Positions 1 to 10,984 of a DNA stretch of 64,000 nucleotides are shown one piece after another. Origin of the DNA: Cinnamomum chago (Eukaryota; Streptophyta; Magnoliopsida; Laurales; Lauraceae); contig CP142454.1 of assembly GCA_038049695.1 (NCBI GenBank), forward strand, positions 74,935,501-74,999,500, given 5' to 3'. Under the pieces are notes generated by a model. The model was not told where the DNA came from. It made no database searches and saw only the letters and a program-made list of their open reading frames with translations. Position numbers and translations under genes: made by a program. Numbering within the stretch: position 1 is the first letter of the stretch; each line of letters begins with the position of its first letter.

Positions 1-1400
1 ATTACATTAAGATTATATTTTGATTTACTAATTTGAAATCTTCTTTTTATTTTTGAGAGAGAGAGAGAATGAGAGACTTTTATGAGAAAAAAACTTCAAA
101 TAATTTATAGTCTTGGTAATTCTATCATTATGATTTTCCACTAGTTGGAATACATGCTTCAATTATTTGAATTTAGAACAGAGCTTTTCATCCATGTAGT
201 GGAGGTGTGAATACAAAATTACTGTTGGGAGTTTTGATATCGCAACTAATTTCATTCTTATTACATATATGTTTCTACATGATCGAGTTTCCATCCCACC
301 ATTAATAGATACATAAAAAAAAAACTACACAATTATAAATAGAAAACGATTGATACTCTTCTTCTCCCCCTCTATCTTATCCTCCATTGATTTGCAACTT
401 CTGATTTTGATCTCCTCTTATCAGTGGCATCAGTCCAAATGCCATGTTGTGTGATTGAATAATTCTTGATATTTTTTCCCCTATTTCTCTATTTTATTTT
501 TCTCTTGCATCTACCATGCTTGAAATCTCTACTAGAGATATTTTGGCAAAAGAGAATGAAAATAAAAAAGAAACAACTAGTTGAATACTGTAGTGTCAAA
601 AATTCAGGTGAGTTCCAGATGGACTATGTCTGACCTGTTAACATCAATAGATCCTCCTTTCCAGTTCGAGTGAGATTCTTCGGATGGGCCCTGTAAAATC
701 CAAACAAGGAAGTCTCGATCAGTGGGTCTGATCGAGTTCCCCCCGATGCTTAAGTCAACAACTGAGATAATGTAATGATTAGTTTTGGATATATTTTTGG
801 CCTACCTCTCTTCCCCTATCTTTTCCCCTTTTATTCCATTCTTCCCCAAACTCCCGATGCCTCTCCTCCCACGATCCTGCACACCTTCCCTAATAAGGCA
901 CATGAGGAGATCGTGGCCCATGTTCCTGGGACGTTCCTTCCCCACTCCTACTCTTTCAGCGGACGATCCCTCCTTCTGGGATTCATTAAATAAGTAGGGT
1001 CCTCTACAGATTTGGGTCCGTTTCGCAAGTTAGATCTAACCTGGCCCGGACCCGTCCTCAGATTATTGAGACTTTTCTCCCTCCACAAATACTTCCTTTA
1101 TTTCAATTTTTTACCGAAAAACCTTTATGGGGATTAATAGTGCAAGAGATTTCTACAACAGAGAATATCCCAAACACCAATTGCAATATCTACTTGCAAT
1201 AGTGTTTTTTCTATAAATTCAGAAATTTTCAAGCATGATGATGCACTATTGCTGTAAATTCAAAAGTTTAAAGCGCGATGACATAATATACTTCTCTAAG
1301 ACATATTTTTACATAGAAATCCCTATAGTATATACACTGATTTAAGTTTAGGAAGATGCTTCTGTGCATATGTGTTAGATCATGAGACTAGGGGGATGAA
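1..1400. other. Intergenic, no gene recognised
   Basis: AT-rich sequence without a convincing coding region. The two overlapping short ORFs near 775-997 lie in a C/T-rich patch, read in competing frames and resemble no family I know. A short GA run lies near 55-68. I see no RNA gene here. Confidence 0.6.
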
Positions 1401-1404
1401 AGAT

Positions 1405-1560
1405 CCATTTGAGGAGGCCTCAAATATCAAATTTCAAGTCAATCCGATAAACCTAATCCCTTGATACATGGCTCACAAGTTTAATGACTTCATATCAAAA
1501 GAAAAAATTGACCCTCGATCCAATTCTCTAATCCATTCAGATTGGTACAAGTCCACGGAA
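1405..1560. repeat. Dispersed repeat, copy 1 (partner near 10215-10380)
   Basis: This stretch and 10215-10380 share an ordered set of short matches: a 'caaa..tcaagtcaatc' block, a 'catggc..acaag' block, then 'aaattgaccct..atccaa' and 'cattcagat'. They look like two diverged copies of one unknown repeat in the same orientation. No ends or target duplications could be set. Confidence 0.45.
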
Positions 1561-1601
1561 TCCATTCCAATGGCATCCATGGAGGTCTGTATTTATGGTC
1601 C

Positions 1602-1702
1602 AATAGAGATTGGGTGAAAATACTAGTACTTGAGATTGATCGGGGCGGGGGCGGCGCAGTAGAGATTGGGGGAAAATACTAGTACTTGAGATTGATCAGA
1701 CT
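1602..1702. repeat. Tandem duplication, unit about 57 bp
   Basis: The block 'agagattgggtgaaaatac' followed by 'tagtacttgagattgatc' appears twice in a row with few differences, separated by a G-rich spacer. It is a short local duplication. Confidence 0.7.
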
Positions 1703-2070
1703 TGCTTGGACATATTACAAGAAATGTATTAAAAGTCTTAAACTAATTAAGTTTCTACACAACCTTGTGAAGAAAATGTATTTCTTTTTTCTCGTTAGGA
1801 TAAGCATGTGTAAGTTCACCAAGTTGAAATCATCAAGGGGCTTAATTCCTAATATGCTTGTCTCAACTTTCACAATAATTAAAGTCATTTAACATTGCTT
1901 CTACCTCTCTTTAAGTTTCAAAGGTTCATTTGCAGAGTATAGAACTAGCTTCTCAAACAAAGAAACGAATTAGTGAAATAAAAGGAAGAAGACTCATGTG
2001 GTTGTCTCAACAAGTAAACTGTGAAGGCAATCAGATTACGAAGGTTTAGACGATAAAAATAATCATTGCT

Positions 2071-2150
2071 AATCAATTGGTAGCTCAGTTGGTGAGGCAC
2101 CTCCGTAATTCCACTGAAACAACTAGGGATCAACCCCTAGTTGTACAATG
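2071..2150 (+). repeat. tRNA-like pol III promoter remnant (possible SINE head)
   Basis: 'tagctcagttggtgaggcac' fits the pol III A box (TRGCNNAGYNGG) of tRNA genes. About 40 bp further on, 'gggatcaacccc' is a poor B box. The segment cannot fold as a complete tRNA, so it is not called as a tRNA gene. A degraded tRNA-derived SINE head is the simplest reading; no tail or target duplication was found. Confidence 0.35.
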
Positions 2151-2157
2151 TCAATGG

Positions 2158-2756
2158 TGTTAGATTTGTGTCCTAGTTTGGCCAATGCTCCAACTCGGTC
2201 CTATTTAAAGGTAAGCTCAATTTTAAACTTGTTAGAAAATTTTGTCTAAAGTTTGAATGAAATTGGACTAAAGTTTTAAGGTCGTGTCTATTCCTTATAG
2301 AGTTGTGTCTATTCATAGAAAACTCTTCACCATGAAGAGACATGTCCTTTAGGTTCGTGACTTTTGTGAAAAGTCACAATTACATCTATAAATACCAGCC
2401 CTAATTGGATGAAAGGAGGGACAACATTTTTCATACATTGAGTCTTTAAGAGAGTACAAGCATAGTTTTTGTTCGCTGGGCACCCAAATTGTAGTGTTGT
2501 TTATGCATGCGTCATCATTATATCATAAGAGACAGGCGTTTAAGAATCATAAGCAATGTAGCGAGGGCGAATCTGTCTTAAGGACTTAGCATCAAACGCT
2601 AGCCTTGATCAGTCTTCCATTCTGTAGTTTTGCGATCGACTAATTGAAATTCTGGTTTCGGTCTCATTATAAGTTTGCATTTTGATTTCTAGATTTATGT
2701 TTGCATATTTGCATGGTTGTGAACAAAATCACAAAAGTAGAAATATTTTTCCTACA
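2158..2756 (+). mobile_element. Putative solo LTR (LTR-retrotransposon remnant)
   Basis: The segment opens with TGTTAGATTTGTGTCC and closes with TTTCCTACA, so it has the TG...CA ends typical of LTRs. It holds a TATA-like 'tataaatacc' near 2388 followed by a leader-like stretch. There is no internal retroelement domain and no second LTR. The flanking 5-mers (aatgg / agact) do not match, so either the ends are misplaced or the target duplication has decayed. Confidence 0.4.
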
Positions 2757-2782
2757 AGACTATCAGGGATGATAAAGACTGG

Positions 2783-3377
2783 GCACGTTTCAGGGGCGGA
2801 CCCAGGATTTCATCTTGTGGGTTGGGGGGCGTGGGGAGCTTAAATAAATATATTTTAACAAATCAAGATGGCTAATATTTTTTTCTAGACATATCTCCAA
2901 GTTCAAGCATGATATATATATTAAAATCAAAGACTAAATTTTGCATTAAAAATAAAACCAAGATCTAATTGACATAAATAATTGTATTTTAGTGCATTCC
3001 AACTTCCATAATCCATCAAAATGGAACTCGACGTCAGACGAGGAGATGGTTTGCACAGCGTTCTTCTTCAGTTCTTCCTATTAGAATGTTAGGGAGTAGA
3101 GACTTAGGGTTCTGGCCTTCTAGGCTTCCCTTTTCTAGCTTTGGGACTTGGAAGATGTCAAACGAGGAGATGGATGAAGTGTCGATTTGGTTTTTTTTTT
3201 TTAACTTTGTGCAAACAATTAGGGTTTGGGGGAGGTGGGGTGGGGTGGGGTTTGGAGTGGAGGGGGGGACTTGTTATAAAATTAATATATAAAGTAATTA
3301 AAGCATTTTATAAATAGGGGCTAGTGATTTGAGAGGGGGGTCATGGGCCTACACCTAGGTCCTCCCCTGGCACGTTT
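2783..3377. mobile_element. Non-autonomous hAT element, CAGGGGCGGA family, copy 1
   Basis: The element (2791-3369, 579 bp) begins CAGGGGCGGACCCAGG and ends as the inverted match CCTAGGTCCTCCCCTG. It is flanked by a perfect 8-bp target duplication, GCACGTTT, at 2783-2790 and 3370-3377. Eight-base duplications with CAGGGGCGGA-like ends are the signature of hAT-derived elements. There is no transposase, so movement would need a source element elsewhere. Related copies are at 33073-33485 and 59058-59865. Confidence 0.9.
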
Positions 3378-3929
3378 GGCTACAAAAACTTAGGGGTGAA
3401 GAATCCTGATTTCCATTGGATTAAGCAACATTCAGTTTGGGCAGTTTATATCCTAAAAAATCTTGGCATCTCAAGATCATCACTCGAGCAGATTTCGGCG
3501 TCTGACCCCGACATATTTTGAATTAGTGATTACTCTTAGTGATTAACCACAACAGGTGCCCAGCATCTTTGATTGCAAAAATTTGCCAAGTTTAACCATA
3601 AAAAAGTAATTAAAAAAAGGTTTAGCAAATTAAGGTTTTCCAAGTTTAACCATGAAGAAAACAAAAGATACATTTAAAAATAAATAAATAAGGCCAAGCA
3701 AATTCAGCTTAAAACTTCTTTCCCCTATTTGGCAGATGTTTCCACCCTAACTGAGATATGGTCAAGTGCCCCTGAGAGCTTTATTGAAAGAAATCGCCTT
3801 CTTAACAACTGGGGTGAAGGGATAGGCATATGTATGTATTTGCATGTTCCTTGCATATTTAACCCTACCTAGTCTGGAGCCAAATCCACTGATGGGAACA
3901 TGATACCTAAGTTCTAAAGATTATTTTGA
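3378..3929. other. Intergenic, nothing recognised
   Basis: Only a duplicated phrase ('ccaagtttaaccat' near 3587 and 3639) stands out. No gene is visible. Confidence 0.5.
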
Positions 3930-4230
3930 GAACATGGAATTGAGTTCCTAGAAAATCTATATAATGTACTCCTGAAGGTGACTAAAATTGAAAAAACAAA
4001 AGTGGAAGATTCATAATAAAAAAAAAATCTCTTCTTTAATAGAAAATGAATTAAGGAGACAGAGAAAATGAACACCCAGCGATCACCTTAGTAAATCGAA
4101 TCCTATGAAAGTAAATGTGCAATCTACATCTCTATCTTTCTCCCTCACCTCATTCATAATCCTTTGTTGGAGTATTTTACCATAAAATTTTTAGGAAATC
4201 AATTCCATGCAAACAAATGGGACTCCATAG
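3930..4230. mobile_element. Diverged MITE-like repeat, copy 1 of 3
   Basis: This shares an ordered series of blocks with 5560-5895 and 63574-63882: 'tagtaaatcgaatc', 'tctacatc', 'ctccctcacctc', then 'aatcctttgttggagt', and finally 'ttccatgcaaacaaatggg'. The copy at 63.6-63.9 kb has clear inverted ends (GGGCCTGTTTGTTTG / CAAACAAACAGCCCC), so all three are read as one MITE family. The ends of this copy are eroded. Confidence 0.5.
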
Positions 4231-4519
4231 AACTTATGTTAGAATTATTAAGCTTTTTTTTTTTAATTAATTGTCAATGGCTTTAAGTTATGGGTCAGTT
4301 TTGGACATGTTTAAATAAGCCAATCTTGTGTACCATTCCTCTCTTGTGGTTCTGGATTTTTCTTCCTTTTTCCCTCCCCCATTTATTTTTTTTCTTTTTA
4401 TATATCCAGATCTTGTAATTCCCATGCACTGATCATATGCCTGAATGTAAGTGGGCTTTAAGTTGTGGTTCAAAAATCTAAAACTCCATGTTGTCCATCT
4501 TAAGTGCAATCCCAGCCAA

Positions 4520-4605
4520 GTTGGGTTTCCAATGGGCTCATAGTGAGGGTTTAGCCAACCTTGTGTGTCTATGGGCCTCATAGTGAGAGTGTGACCAACC
4601 ATTTG
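4520..4605. repeat. Short tandem duplication
   Basis: 'gggctcatagtgagggtttagccaacc' is followed by a close copy 'gggcctcatagtgagagtgtgaccaacc', with 'ttgtgtgtctat' between. The unit is roughly 55 bp. The surrounding 4.6-5.1 kb also repeats a 'ttggtgggcc' phrase in diverged form. (Sequences are quoted in short pieces only.). Confidence 0.6.
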
Positions 4606-4698
4606 TCCATGTGGGCTAAACAGTTACAGTCATAGGCCTGACCCTTTTAAAATGCTATGCTTCAAGATCTTGGTGGGCCGTAATTATGCTTTTGGTAA

Positions 4699-4855
4699 TG
4701 TGACGTCCTGGAGTACCACATCGACTATAGAGAGGAAAGTGACTGTGATTATATGTAGAACTTGCACCCTTATCTAGCATAAGGCCTTTTAGTGGGTTGA
4801 GGCCTATAAAAAAACCAAAACCCTCTCCTAGAGGGCATGGTATCTGAGCCGACTA
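4699..4855 (+). mobile_element. TRIM-like LTR fragment with tRNA-Met primer-binding site, no 5S segment
   Basis: The first 70 bases (from TGTGACGTCCTGGAGTACC) closely match the start of the Cassandra-type LTRs at 46247 and 46653, including 'acatcgactatagagaggaa'. The sequence then diverges, lacks the 5S rRNA part, and runs into 'tggtatctgagccgac' at 4839. That is a primer-binding site for initiator tRNA-Met with one mismatch. A second LTR and target duplications were not found. I read it as a truncated relative of the Cassandra TRIM; a recombined LTR is also possible. Confidence 0.6.
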
Positions 4856-5167
4856 CAGAGACAAAGTGTAGGGTGAGCCGTGGCCAAAAAAGTAAGAACC
4901 ATTGAACTGACCCAGGCTAACTATGTTATGGATCCAGATTTTGATGGGCCTCAATTGTTGTCTTTGTAACCATTAAGCCCTTTAGAATTAAAGAGGGACC
5001 TGGGCCCACTTTATCTTAATATGGACCACACAGTTAGGGCCAGTGGCCTGACTTCTGCTGATTTTTATGGACCAGTATCTTAGTGGCCTGGAGTCATGTC
5101 CTTATTAGAGAGTATAACAGGTATGGGCCTGAACCAATTGATCCACAAAGACAATAAAAAAAATTGG

Positions 5168-5174
5168 AAAAAAA
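5168..5174 (-). terminator. Pol III T-run downstream of tRNA-iMet
   Basis: Seven A on the plus strand give seven T on the transcribed (minus) strand, 24 bases past the tRNA 3' end. This is the first run of four or more T after the gene. Confidence 0.6.
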
Positions 5175-5198
5175 TGAGCAGATTTGGAAGCAACTCTA

Positions 5199-5270
5199 TA
5201 TCAGAGCCAGGTTTCGATCCTGGGACCTGTGGGTTATGGGCCCACCACGCTTCCGCTGCGCCACTCTGAT
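5199..5270 (-). tRNA. Initiator tRNA-Met (CAU)
   Basis: Read on the minus strand, the 72 bases fold into a full cloverleaf. The acceptor stem is ATCAGAG/CTCTGAT with discriminator A. The anticodon stem is GTGGG/CCCAC around loop CCCATAA, with anticodon CAT complementary to 5236-5238. The T arm is CCAGG/CCTGG with loop ATCGAAA. The A1-U72 pair, the run of G:C pairs in the anticodon stem and the AUCG T loop are hallmarks of eukaryotic initiator tRNA, so it starts translation and is not the elongator. There is no intron and no encoded CCA. Upstream (plus 5271-5310) is a TATA-like stretch with CAA close to the gene, as in active plant tRNA genes. A run of seven T (plus 5168-5174) can end pol III transcription. 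It looks intact. Its 3' end plus CCA is exactly what the TRIM primer-binding site at 46496 would pair with. Confidence 0.95.
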
Positions 5271-5559
5271 TTGGTGATAAATTGATACAACTATTTATAT
5301 ATAAACAGAACATAATATAAGGCAATACAATTAACCAAGGATTGAGCCATCGTTTGCCACTTGATCGAGTCAATTCAGAGACCTAACGAGTCGAAAGGTT
5401 AAGACTCGACCTAAAATAGGTTATTTTATGGACCATAAACATGGAATGGCCTCATAGAATAATGAAAATGTGAGAAGCGGGGTTAACTCAATCCATGGGG
5501 ATTAGTGAGAAGTGAAAGGGGTTAGATTGTTGATCAGTAGGTTGCATGCAGTCACGAAA

Positions 5560-5895
5560 CCCCCTAAATTAAGGAAAAAAAAAAAACCTTTAGCTAAATG
5601 GGAATTTACACACATGCTAATGAAATCCTTAAATTATTGTTATTATTATTATTATCTAATTTCTTTCATGTAATTGAATTCCTAGGAATTTCAAGACTTC
5701 AATTGTATGTCGATACTTGGTTAAAGACGAAGAAACAAAAGTGAATATTAAAAATGACCATCAAATACCTAGTAATTCAAATCTTAGAAAATTAAGGTCC
5801 TATCTACATCGCTGCCTCATATTCCTCAGCCCTCACCTCTTTAATTAGTGATCATTCGACCTCATTTGACCATGAATTCTTATTTATATTCTTAG
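5560..5895. mobile_element. Diverged MITE-like repeat, copy 2 of 3
   Basis: It matches the 63.6-63.9 kb copy in order: 'accatcaaatacctagtaattca', 'aaggtcctatctacatc', 'ccctcacctctttaat', then 'catttgaccatgaattc'. It includes a short (TTA)n run near 5637-5653. The next element begins directly to its right, at the 5900 target duplication. Confidence 0.5.
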
Positions 5896-5899
5896 CAAA

Positions 5900-6446
5900 T
5901 TAACAAAAGGGAGAATTTCAATAAAAGTCCTTAAGTTTCGGCCTTATTTCAAAAAAAAAAAAGTTTCAAAACTTTTCAAATTAGTCCCTAAGTTTTTCGG
6001 GAAGTTTTCAACAAAGCACATCCATCTATTTAAAGTTACTTTTTGGCCATCCATCTATTTAAAGTTATTTTTCGGCAACTTTTTTTCTATTTTTTTAAAA
6101 TACCCAAATTACCCTTCATTGTAATAAAACTCGCATTCACTTCCTCTATATTTTCCTCATTTCCTTCGCCAGTGTCCTCACGGTGATCAAGGACACCCAA
6201 TATTCTCACAGCAATTGGCTGTATCTAATGGTTGCCGAAACCATGTCATGGCTTTTTAAATGAAGGGTAATTTGGGTTTTTTTAAAATATTGAGGGAAAA
6301 GGTCACCAAAAAATACCTTTAAATGGCCAAATGTCCTTAAAATTTACTGGAAAGTTAGGGGCTAATTTGAAAAGTTTCAAGACTTGTGTCCTTTTTTGAA
6401 ATAAGGGAAAAACTTAAGGCCATTTTGAAAATTCCCCTTAACAAAA
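5900..6446. mobile_element. Mutator-type MITE, copy 1, with perfect 9-bp duplication
   Basis: The element (5909-6437, 529 bp) is flanked by TTAACAAAA at 5900-5908 and 6438-6446. A 9-bp duplication is the Mutator superfamily signature. The ends form long imperfect inverted repeats: GGGAGAATTTCAATAAAAG at the left and the complement of GGGGAATTTTCAAAATGG at the right. The inversion continues for roughly 100 bases ('ttatttcaaaa', 'caaattagtccc', 'aagttt'). It has no ORF and depends on an outside transposase. Relatives lie at 40467-41140 and 50685-51178. Confidence 0.85.
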
Positions 6447-7190
6447 AGACACTAATTTAAAGACCAGGGTATTCCAAATGGTAGAGAGATCAAATAAATC
6501 TTAATCCTTAATTTAAGGGTGCCAAAGTTTTGTAATGAAGACAAATGATTGCATCGTGTGGTTGGCATGATGCCAATGGTAGCTAAATTCAAATTTTATT
6601 ATATGTAGAGGGCGGGGAGAAGCATTTTTATCTAAACATCTATTGTAAATATTTTACTATGGTGATTGATGCGTATCATCTCTTCTTATCATCAAGGACT
6701 AGCAAGAAAGGCTCGGGCTAAGCCGGGGAAAAAAAAAGAAAATCTAAACTTGGGGTTTTGTTTATAATATATTACAAAGAAAAATAATTTAAAATAATAT
6801 ATATATTACTTCTTTTTCTTGTATTATCTATACTCATAAGATATATTATGATCAATTATAATTTAAAGTGACAATTGAACCGTGAGAAATAACCTAACTT
6901 TTAATACAACTTTTGAGATGTTGGCAAGAACTTCCATTACTTACAATTCAACAAACTTACTAATGTATTGACCATATTGCATTACAGATAAAAAGAGTCC
7001 AGCAATGAGAAAAAATAAAACACTAAATATAATAAAATCTAAAAAAGATCAAGCTAAAAAGAAAAATGTGTCTGTAATTATAAAAGACAAAGGATAATAT
7101 AGTAAGTTTAAAAATCACATTTTAGAAAGAATTATAGTTTAAAAATAAAAAAAGCCTTTATTCATGAATAAAAAATCTTCATTAAAAATA
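6447..7190. other. AT-rich intergenic sequence, nothing recognised
   Basis: Low-complexity A/T-rich DNA with short (TA)n runs near 6800. No coding signal and no element ends were seen. Confidence 0.5.
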
Positions 7191-7196
7191 ATAATT

Positions 7197-7765
7197 GTTG
7201 ATTATTTTCTTTTTTAACTATCTTTATCAAAGACGTTTGATTTAATAGGAATGATAATCAAAGAAGAATTTGTTAGAAATCTCAAATGATATGAATTGTC
7301 CCATGTTAGACCCTGTTGATTAAGACATGCATCATTCTTCCTGAATTCAGCTTTTGGTTAAATAGACTTTAAAAATAGAAAACTTTTATGTTTCGCTCAA
7401 ATTTATAATTTCTTTTCTTATTTTTAACTTTCTAAAGAAAAGAAATTTGTTCGAAATATCAAATGATAAGAATTATTCCATGTAGGTTCCTGCCAATTAA
7501 GACATGCATTATTCTTCTTAAATTCAATTTTATGTTAAATATACTTTAAAAATATAAAACGTTCATGTTTCACTAAAAACTAGATTTCTAGAGTATTTTT
7601 TCTTCTTTTTAACTTTCTTTATCAAAGAGGTTTTTTTTTTCCAAAAGGAATGGTTATAAAAAGAATTATTAGAAATCTCAGATGATAAGAATGTCCCAAT
7701 CTAAGTCCCTACCAAATGATAAGAATTGTCCTATGTAGGCCCCTGCCCATTGATTAAAGAGAGAT
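7197..7765. repeat. Degenerate tandem repeat, period about 180 bp, about three copies
   Basis: The order 'agaaatctcaaatgatatgaa', then 'attaagacatgcatcattctt', then 'gactttaaaaatagaaaac' occurs at 7272 and again at 7449. Shortened third and fourth pieces start at 7667 and 7714. Copies differ by many substitutions and small indels, so the array is old. No function is apparent. (Motifs abbreviated.). Confidence 0.65.
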
Positions 7766-7769
7766 ATTG

Positions 7770-9270
7770 TAGGATATGTTAAGGAGAGTTGTGATAAGTA
7801 AGAGGAGAAACTTACCTTCTCATTTAATTTCATTTAAAAAGATTTATCAAACCATGTAACTCAAAGGCCAAGGCAGTTTTGAGGCTGATTTCAGTTGAAA
7901 TCAATGTGCTCGACATTGGATGAAATGGTCAATATCAATTGAGGCTGATTTCAATAAATCAGTCTCATTCCTATATATATAATGATAAATTAAATTTTGT
8001 GGAAAAAAAAGAAGAAGTATTGTGTGCATTACAAAATCAAAAAAGAAAACTTATTGCTATAAACTTTGAAACACAATTCAATGAAATATATTTATTACAT
8101 TGCCACTCTATTCCCAAACAACTAATATGAAAATACCCATCAAACCCCTAACTCACAAAACCAAAGCTACAACAAATCTATCAAACTACTTTACCCAAAT
8201 AAAAGGGTCAAAATGATGCCAAAACTTAAAACTAATGTAGCAAAGGTAGAAATCTAGTCCATGAAATGACAAGCAAAAAGGTAAAACAACCCCCAAAAAA
8301 GTTGAGAGGAAAAATACACGCAACAACTCAAAATCGATCAAATCCAATACGTACATACCTTAGCAAAATAGAATTCACCAAGTCTTATATTTAATTATAG
8401 CCTCTTAAATGACTAATATGCGAGTACTGTTAATACCCCTAACTGATAATAATGAACCAAAGATTGCTTTCTTCTTCTGTCATCACTTTCTATTTCTTTC
8501 TGCTTTCATGGTCTTCTTATTGTGGGTGTATATGACCGTAGGTATTTCTGTCTTTCTTTTATCTCATCCTATTAGTACGAGGGAGGATGAACTTGCAATC
8601 AAGTCTGGCCTTCAAAACCAAGACCTGGAGACTCTCTCAATGTGAATGAGGGAAGAAAGGGATGCGAAGAGAATGCAATGCATCGAACTATAGAAGGAAC
8701 ATCAATAACCGTAACATGTTTAAAGAAATATGGGGAGTTATTGGAGTAGCGAAGAGGAGTTACATGAAAAGCAGAGAGGAGTTACAAATTGTCAAAACAA
8801 ATTCCATGTGCTTAATGTGGAAGCTGAAAAGAACCCGATGTTAATATATTTACTCAAACATTTTGGAAGGAGTTAAAATGGAGGGTCAAAATTATATTAA
8901 TATGGTCAAAATCAAATTGAACTCAATTGGTTGATTTCTTCAATTAGAAACAGTCCCTTTCATATAGAATAATAGGCCATGCTCCAAAGCTAATTTCCTT
9001 GCTCCTAACTCCTATCAAGGGACGAAGTGTAGGACCGGAGTAGGGAGAAAAAAAAAGTGGTACATATTGGGGGAAAAAAGGTCAACTCCCTCTTCTCCTC
9101 AACCCAAATCAGTGCTAAGGGTTATTATTTACAATCCCATTTCAAAAGTTTGGGACCACTAAATGAATATCTTACACCTCTTACCTTTATCTAAAGTAGA
9201 ACATTACCTTTATCTAAAGAGATGTTCTACTGGTATAAGCATTTTCTCTCTTCGCATGCACACATACATT
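7770..9270. other. Intergenic, no gene recognised
   Basis: Short ORFs at 7939-8130, 8409-8645 and 8662-8844 have no family-like motifs, no splice-compatible neighbours and ordinary non-coding composition, so they are not called. A small 9-bp-stem inverted repeat (GTAGAACAT/ATGTTCTAC) lies near 9196-9230. Confidence 0.5.
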
Positions 9271-9289
9271 TAAAAAAAAAACCATGAAA

Positions 9290-9760
9290 CTACCTTTTTG
9301 CCCCCCCCCCCCACCACTCCCCTCCACCTCCGGCCTGGACCGGCGCCACTCCTCCCCTTCTCTCTCTCCCTCCCCACTGTTTTCTCTCTCCTCCCTTTCT
9401 CTCCCCCCCCCTCCCCCTTCCCCTTCGCCTCCGGCTGCAGCCGATCCCCTCCCCTCCCCTCCCTCCCTCGGTTGTTTTCTATCTCTCCCTCCTCCCTGTC
9501 CCTCCCTCTCCCTTCCTTGCAGTGGCCAAGGAAAGAAAGGGGGGAGGGAGAAGCGTGGAGCCGGAGGTCAAGGGGGAGGTGGGGGAGGGAAAGGGAGGAG
9601 GAGAGAGAAAACAACAGGGAGGGGGAGAGGGAGAGGGAGAGGAAGGGAGGGAGGGAAGGAAGGGGAGGAGAGGGATTGGCCGAAGCCCAAGGTGAAGGGG
9701 GAGGTGGGGGGGAGAGAAAGGGAGGTGGGTGAGCAAATAGGTAATTTCATGGGAAGGGTT
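9290..9760. repeat. Polypyrimidine/polypurine fold-back element
   Basis: About 230 bases of almost pure C/T (9300-9525) are followed by about 200 bases of almost pure G/A. The halves are not only complementary in composition. Specific islands recur in inverted order: 'ttttctctctcctccct' against its G/A complement near 9600, and 'cgcctccggctgcagcc' against 'ggagccggaggtcaag' near 9562. It therefore looks like a diverged inverted duplication. Long ORFs run through it in several frames, but they are low-complexity artefacts rich in S/P/L or G/R/E. Confidence 0.6.
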
Positions 9761-10214
9761 TTTTTTTAATGTGTGTGTGGGAAGAGAGGAAATGTATATA
9801 CGAGGAGAACATCCCTTATCTAAATGGGATATATCCACCGTAAGTGACTAAATTGCCTAAACCATCCTTTGTCTCCATAATATGGAACCATCGCATCCAA
9901 ATTATTTGCCCTTTTATAGAACCCACTATTTGTCTCCATGATAAAAGTGCCATCATGTGGTCACTATCATTTAAAAGTGCCATCATCATTGTGCTATTTA
10001 CGTGATCCCATAATGATATGTTATTTAGGTGGGTCCACCTTAAGATTTGATTTTAACTATATGTTAAAATGACATTTTGGTAACTCAAGGCCATTTTCTC
10101 ATACAACAGGATGACGTATTATCTATAATTGAACATTTAACAAAATATGTTAGAGTAATACTCATGTACAAGCTTTCTTTAAGGTCGCCCACTTGGAACC
10201 CCACAAATCATGAA

Positions 10215-10380
10215 GGATCCAATTGGGGCCAACCCAGAGATCAAATTCAAAGTCAATCTAACACTTATAACATATTCATCCATGGCCAACAAGCTTTACG
10301 ACTTTATATAGAGTAATAAAATTGACCCTTTATCCAACGGTTAACTCATTCAGATCTTTCAAAACCCTATGGGACCCGTG
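10215..10380. repeat. Dispersed repeat, copy 2 (partner 1405-1560)
   Basis: Same block order as the copy at 1405-1560, including 'aaattgaccctttatccaa' and 'cattcagat'. It ends about 230 bases left of the CACTA element. Confidence 0.45.
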
Positions 10381-10629
10381 TAAATAAAAGGGGTGAGTTT
10401 GAATGGTCTGCTTGGATGGACCAGTTGACTCCACAAGGTGTCTTATATTGTAAGACCATAAGGGAAGCTTGTTCATGAGCATTACTCAATATGTTATAAA
10501 CACTTCAAACTTACGTAAGTTTTTAATTAATCAAGGGTTTCCCTCTCCTAAGCATCATTTGGAGTGCCCCGTTGTGAGTCCCATCTAGGGCCAAGTCAAC
10601 ATGTGGGACACTACAAGAAAATACATTTT

Positions 10630-10945
10630 TAGCGTCGAACTTATAGCGGCAGCCACTGAAATGTGACATTATAAGACACTTATACGGGTGGCCATGTCTG
10701 ACCCCCGCTGTAACTCAATTTTTAAGTTACTTTTAACAGCGGCCTCTATTGTGACCATGGGTAAAACTATCGATCCAATGGCGCCACTGGTTCCAGCGAA
10801 ATTTTTTATTTGTACCGTCGAATATTTAGCGGCGGCCAATACTTTCAATGGTAAAATGAGTTTGTAGCGTCCATAAACTGTTGGGCGACGCTAAAAATTA
10901 TTTTTAGCGGCAGCCATAAGTGACTGCCGTTAAAAGTTATATTAC
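10630..10945. repeat. Left subterminal repeats of the CACTA element
   Basis: The motif 'agcggc(g/a)gcc' or its complement occurs about every 30-60 bases ('tatagcggcagcc', 'acagcggcctc', 'tttagcggcggccaa', 'tttagcggcagcc'). In this superfamily such arrays bind the element's DNA-binding protein. Confidence 0.75.
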
Positions 10946-10984
10946 AATTTCGGGCCCTACTCTCCCTCACTCACTCTAATTTCC

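Noticed and set aside
5080-5373. 97-residue minus-strand ORF
   Set aside because: It runs through the tRNA-iMet gene; the only conserved feature there is the tRNA.
9284-9838. Several long overlapping ORFs on both strands (up to 161 residues)
   Set aside because: They read through the polypyrimidine/polypurine fold-back, in competing frames, and consist of S/P/L or G/R/E runs. No domain, no splice context.
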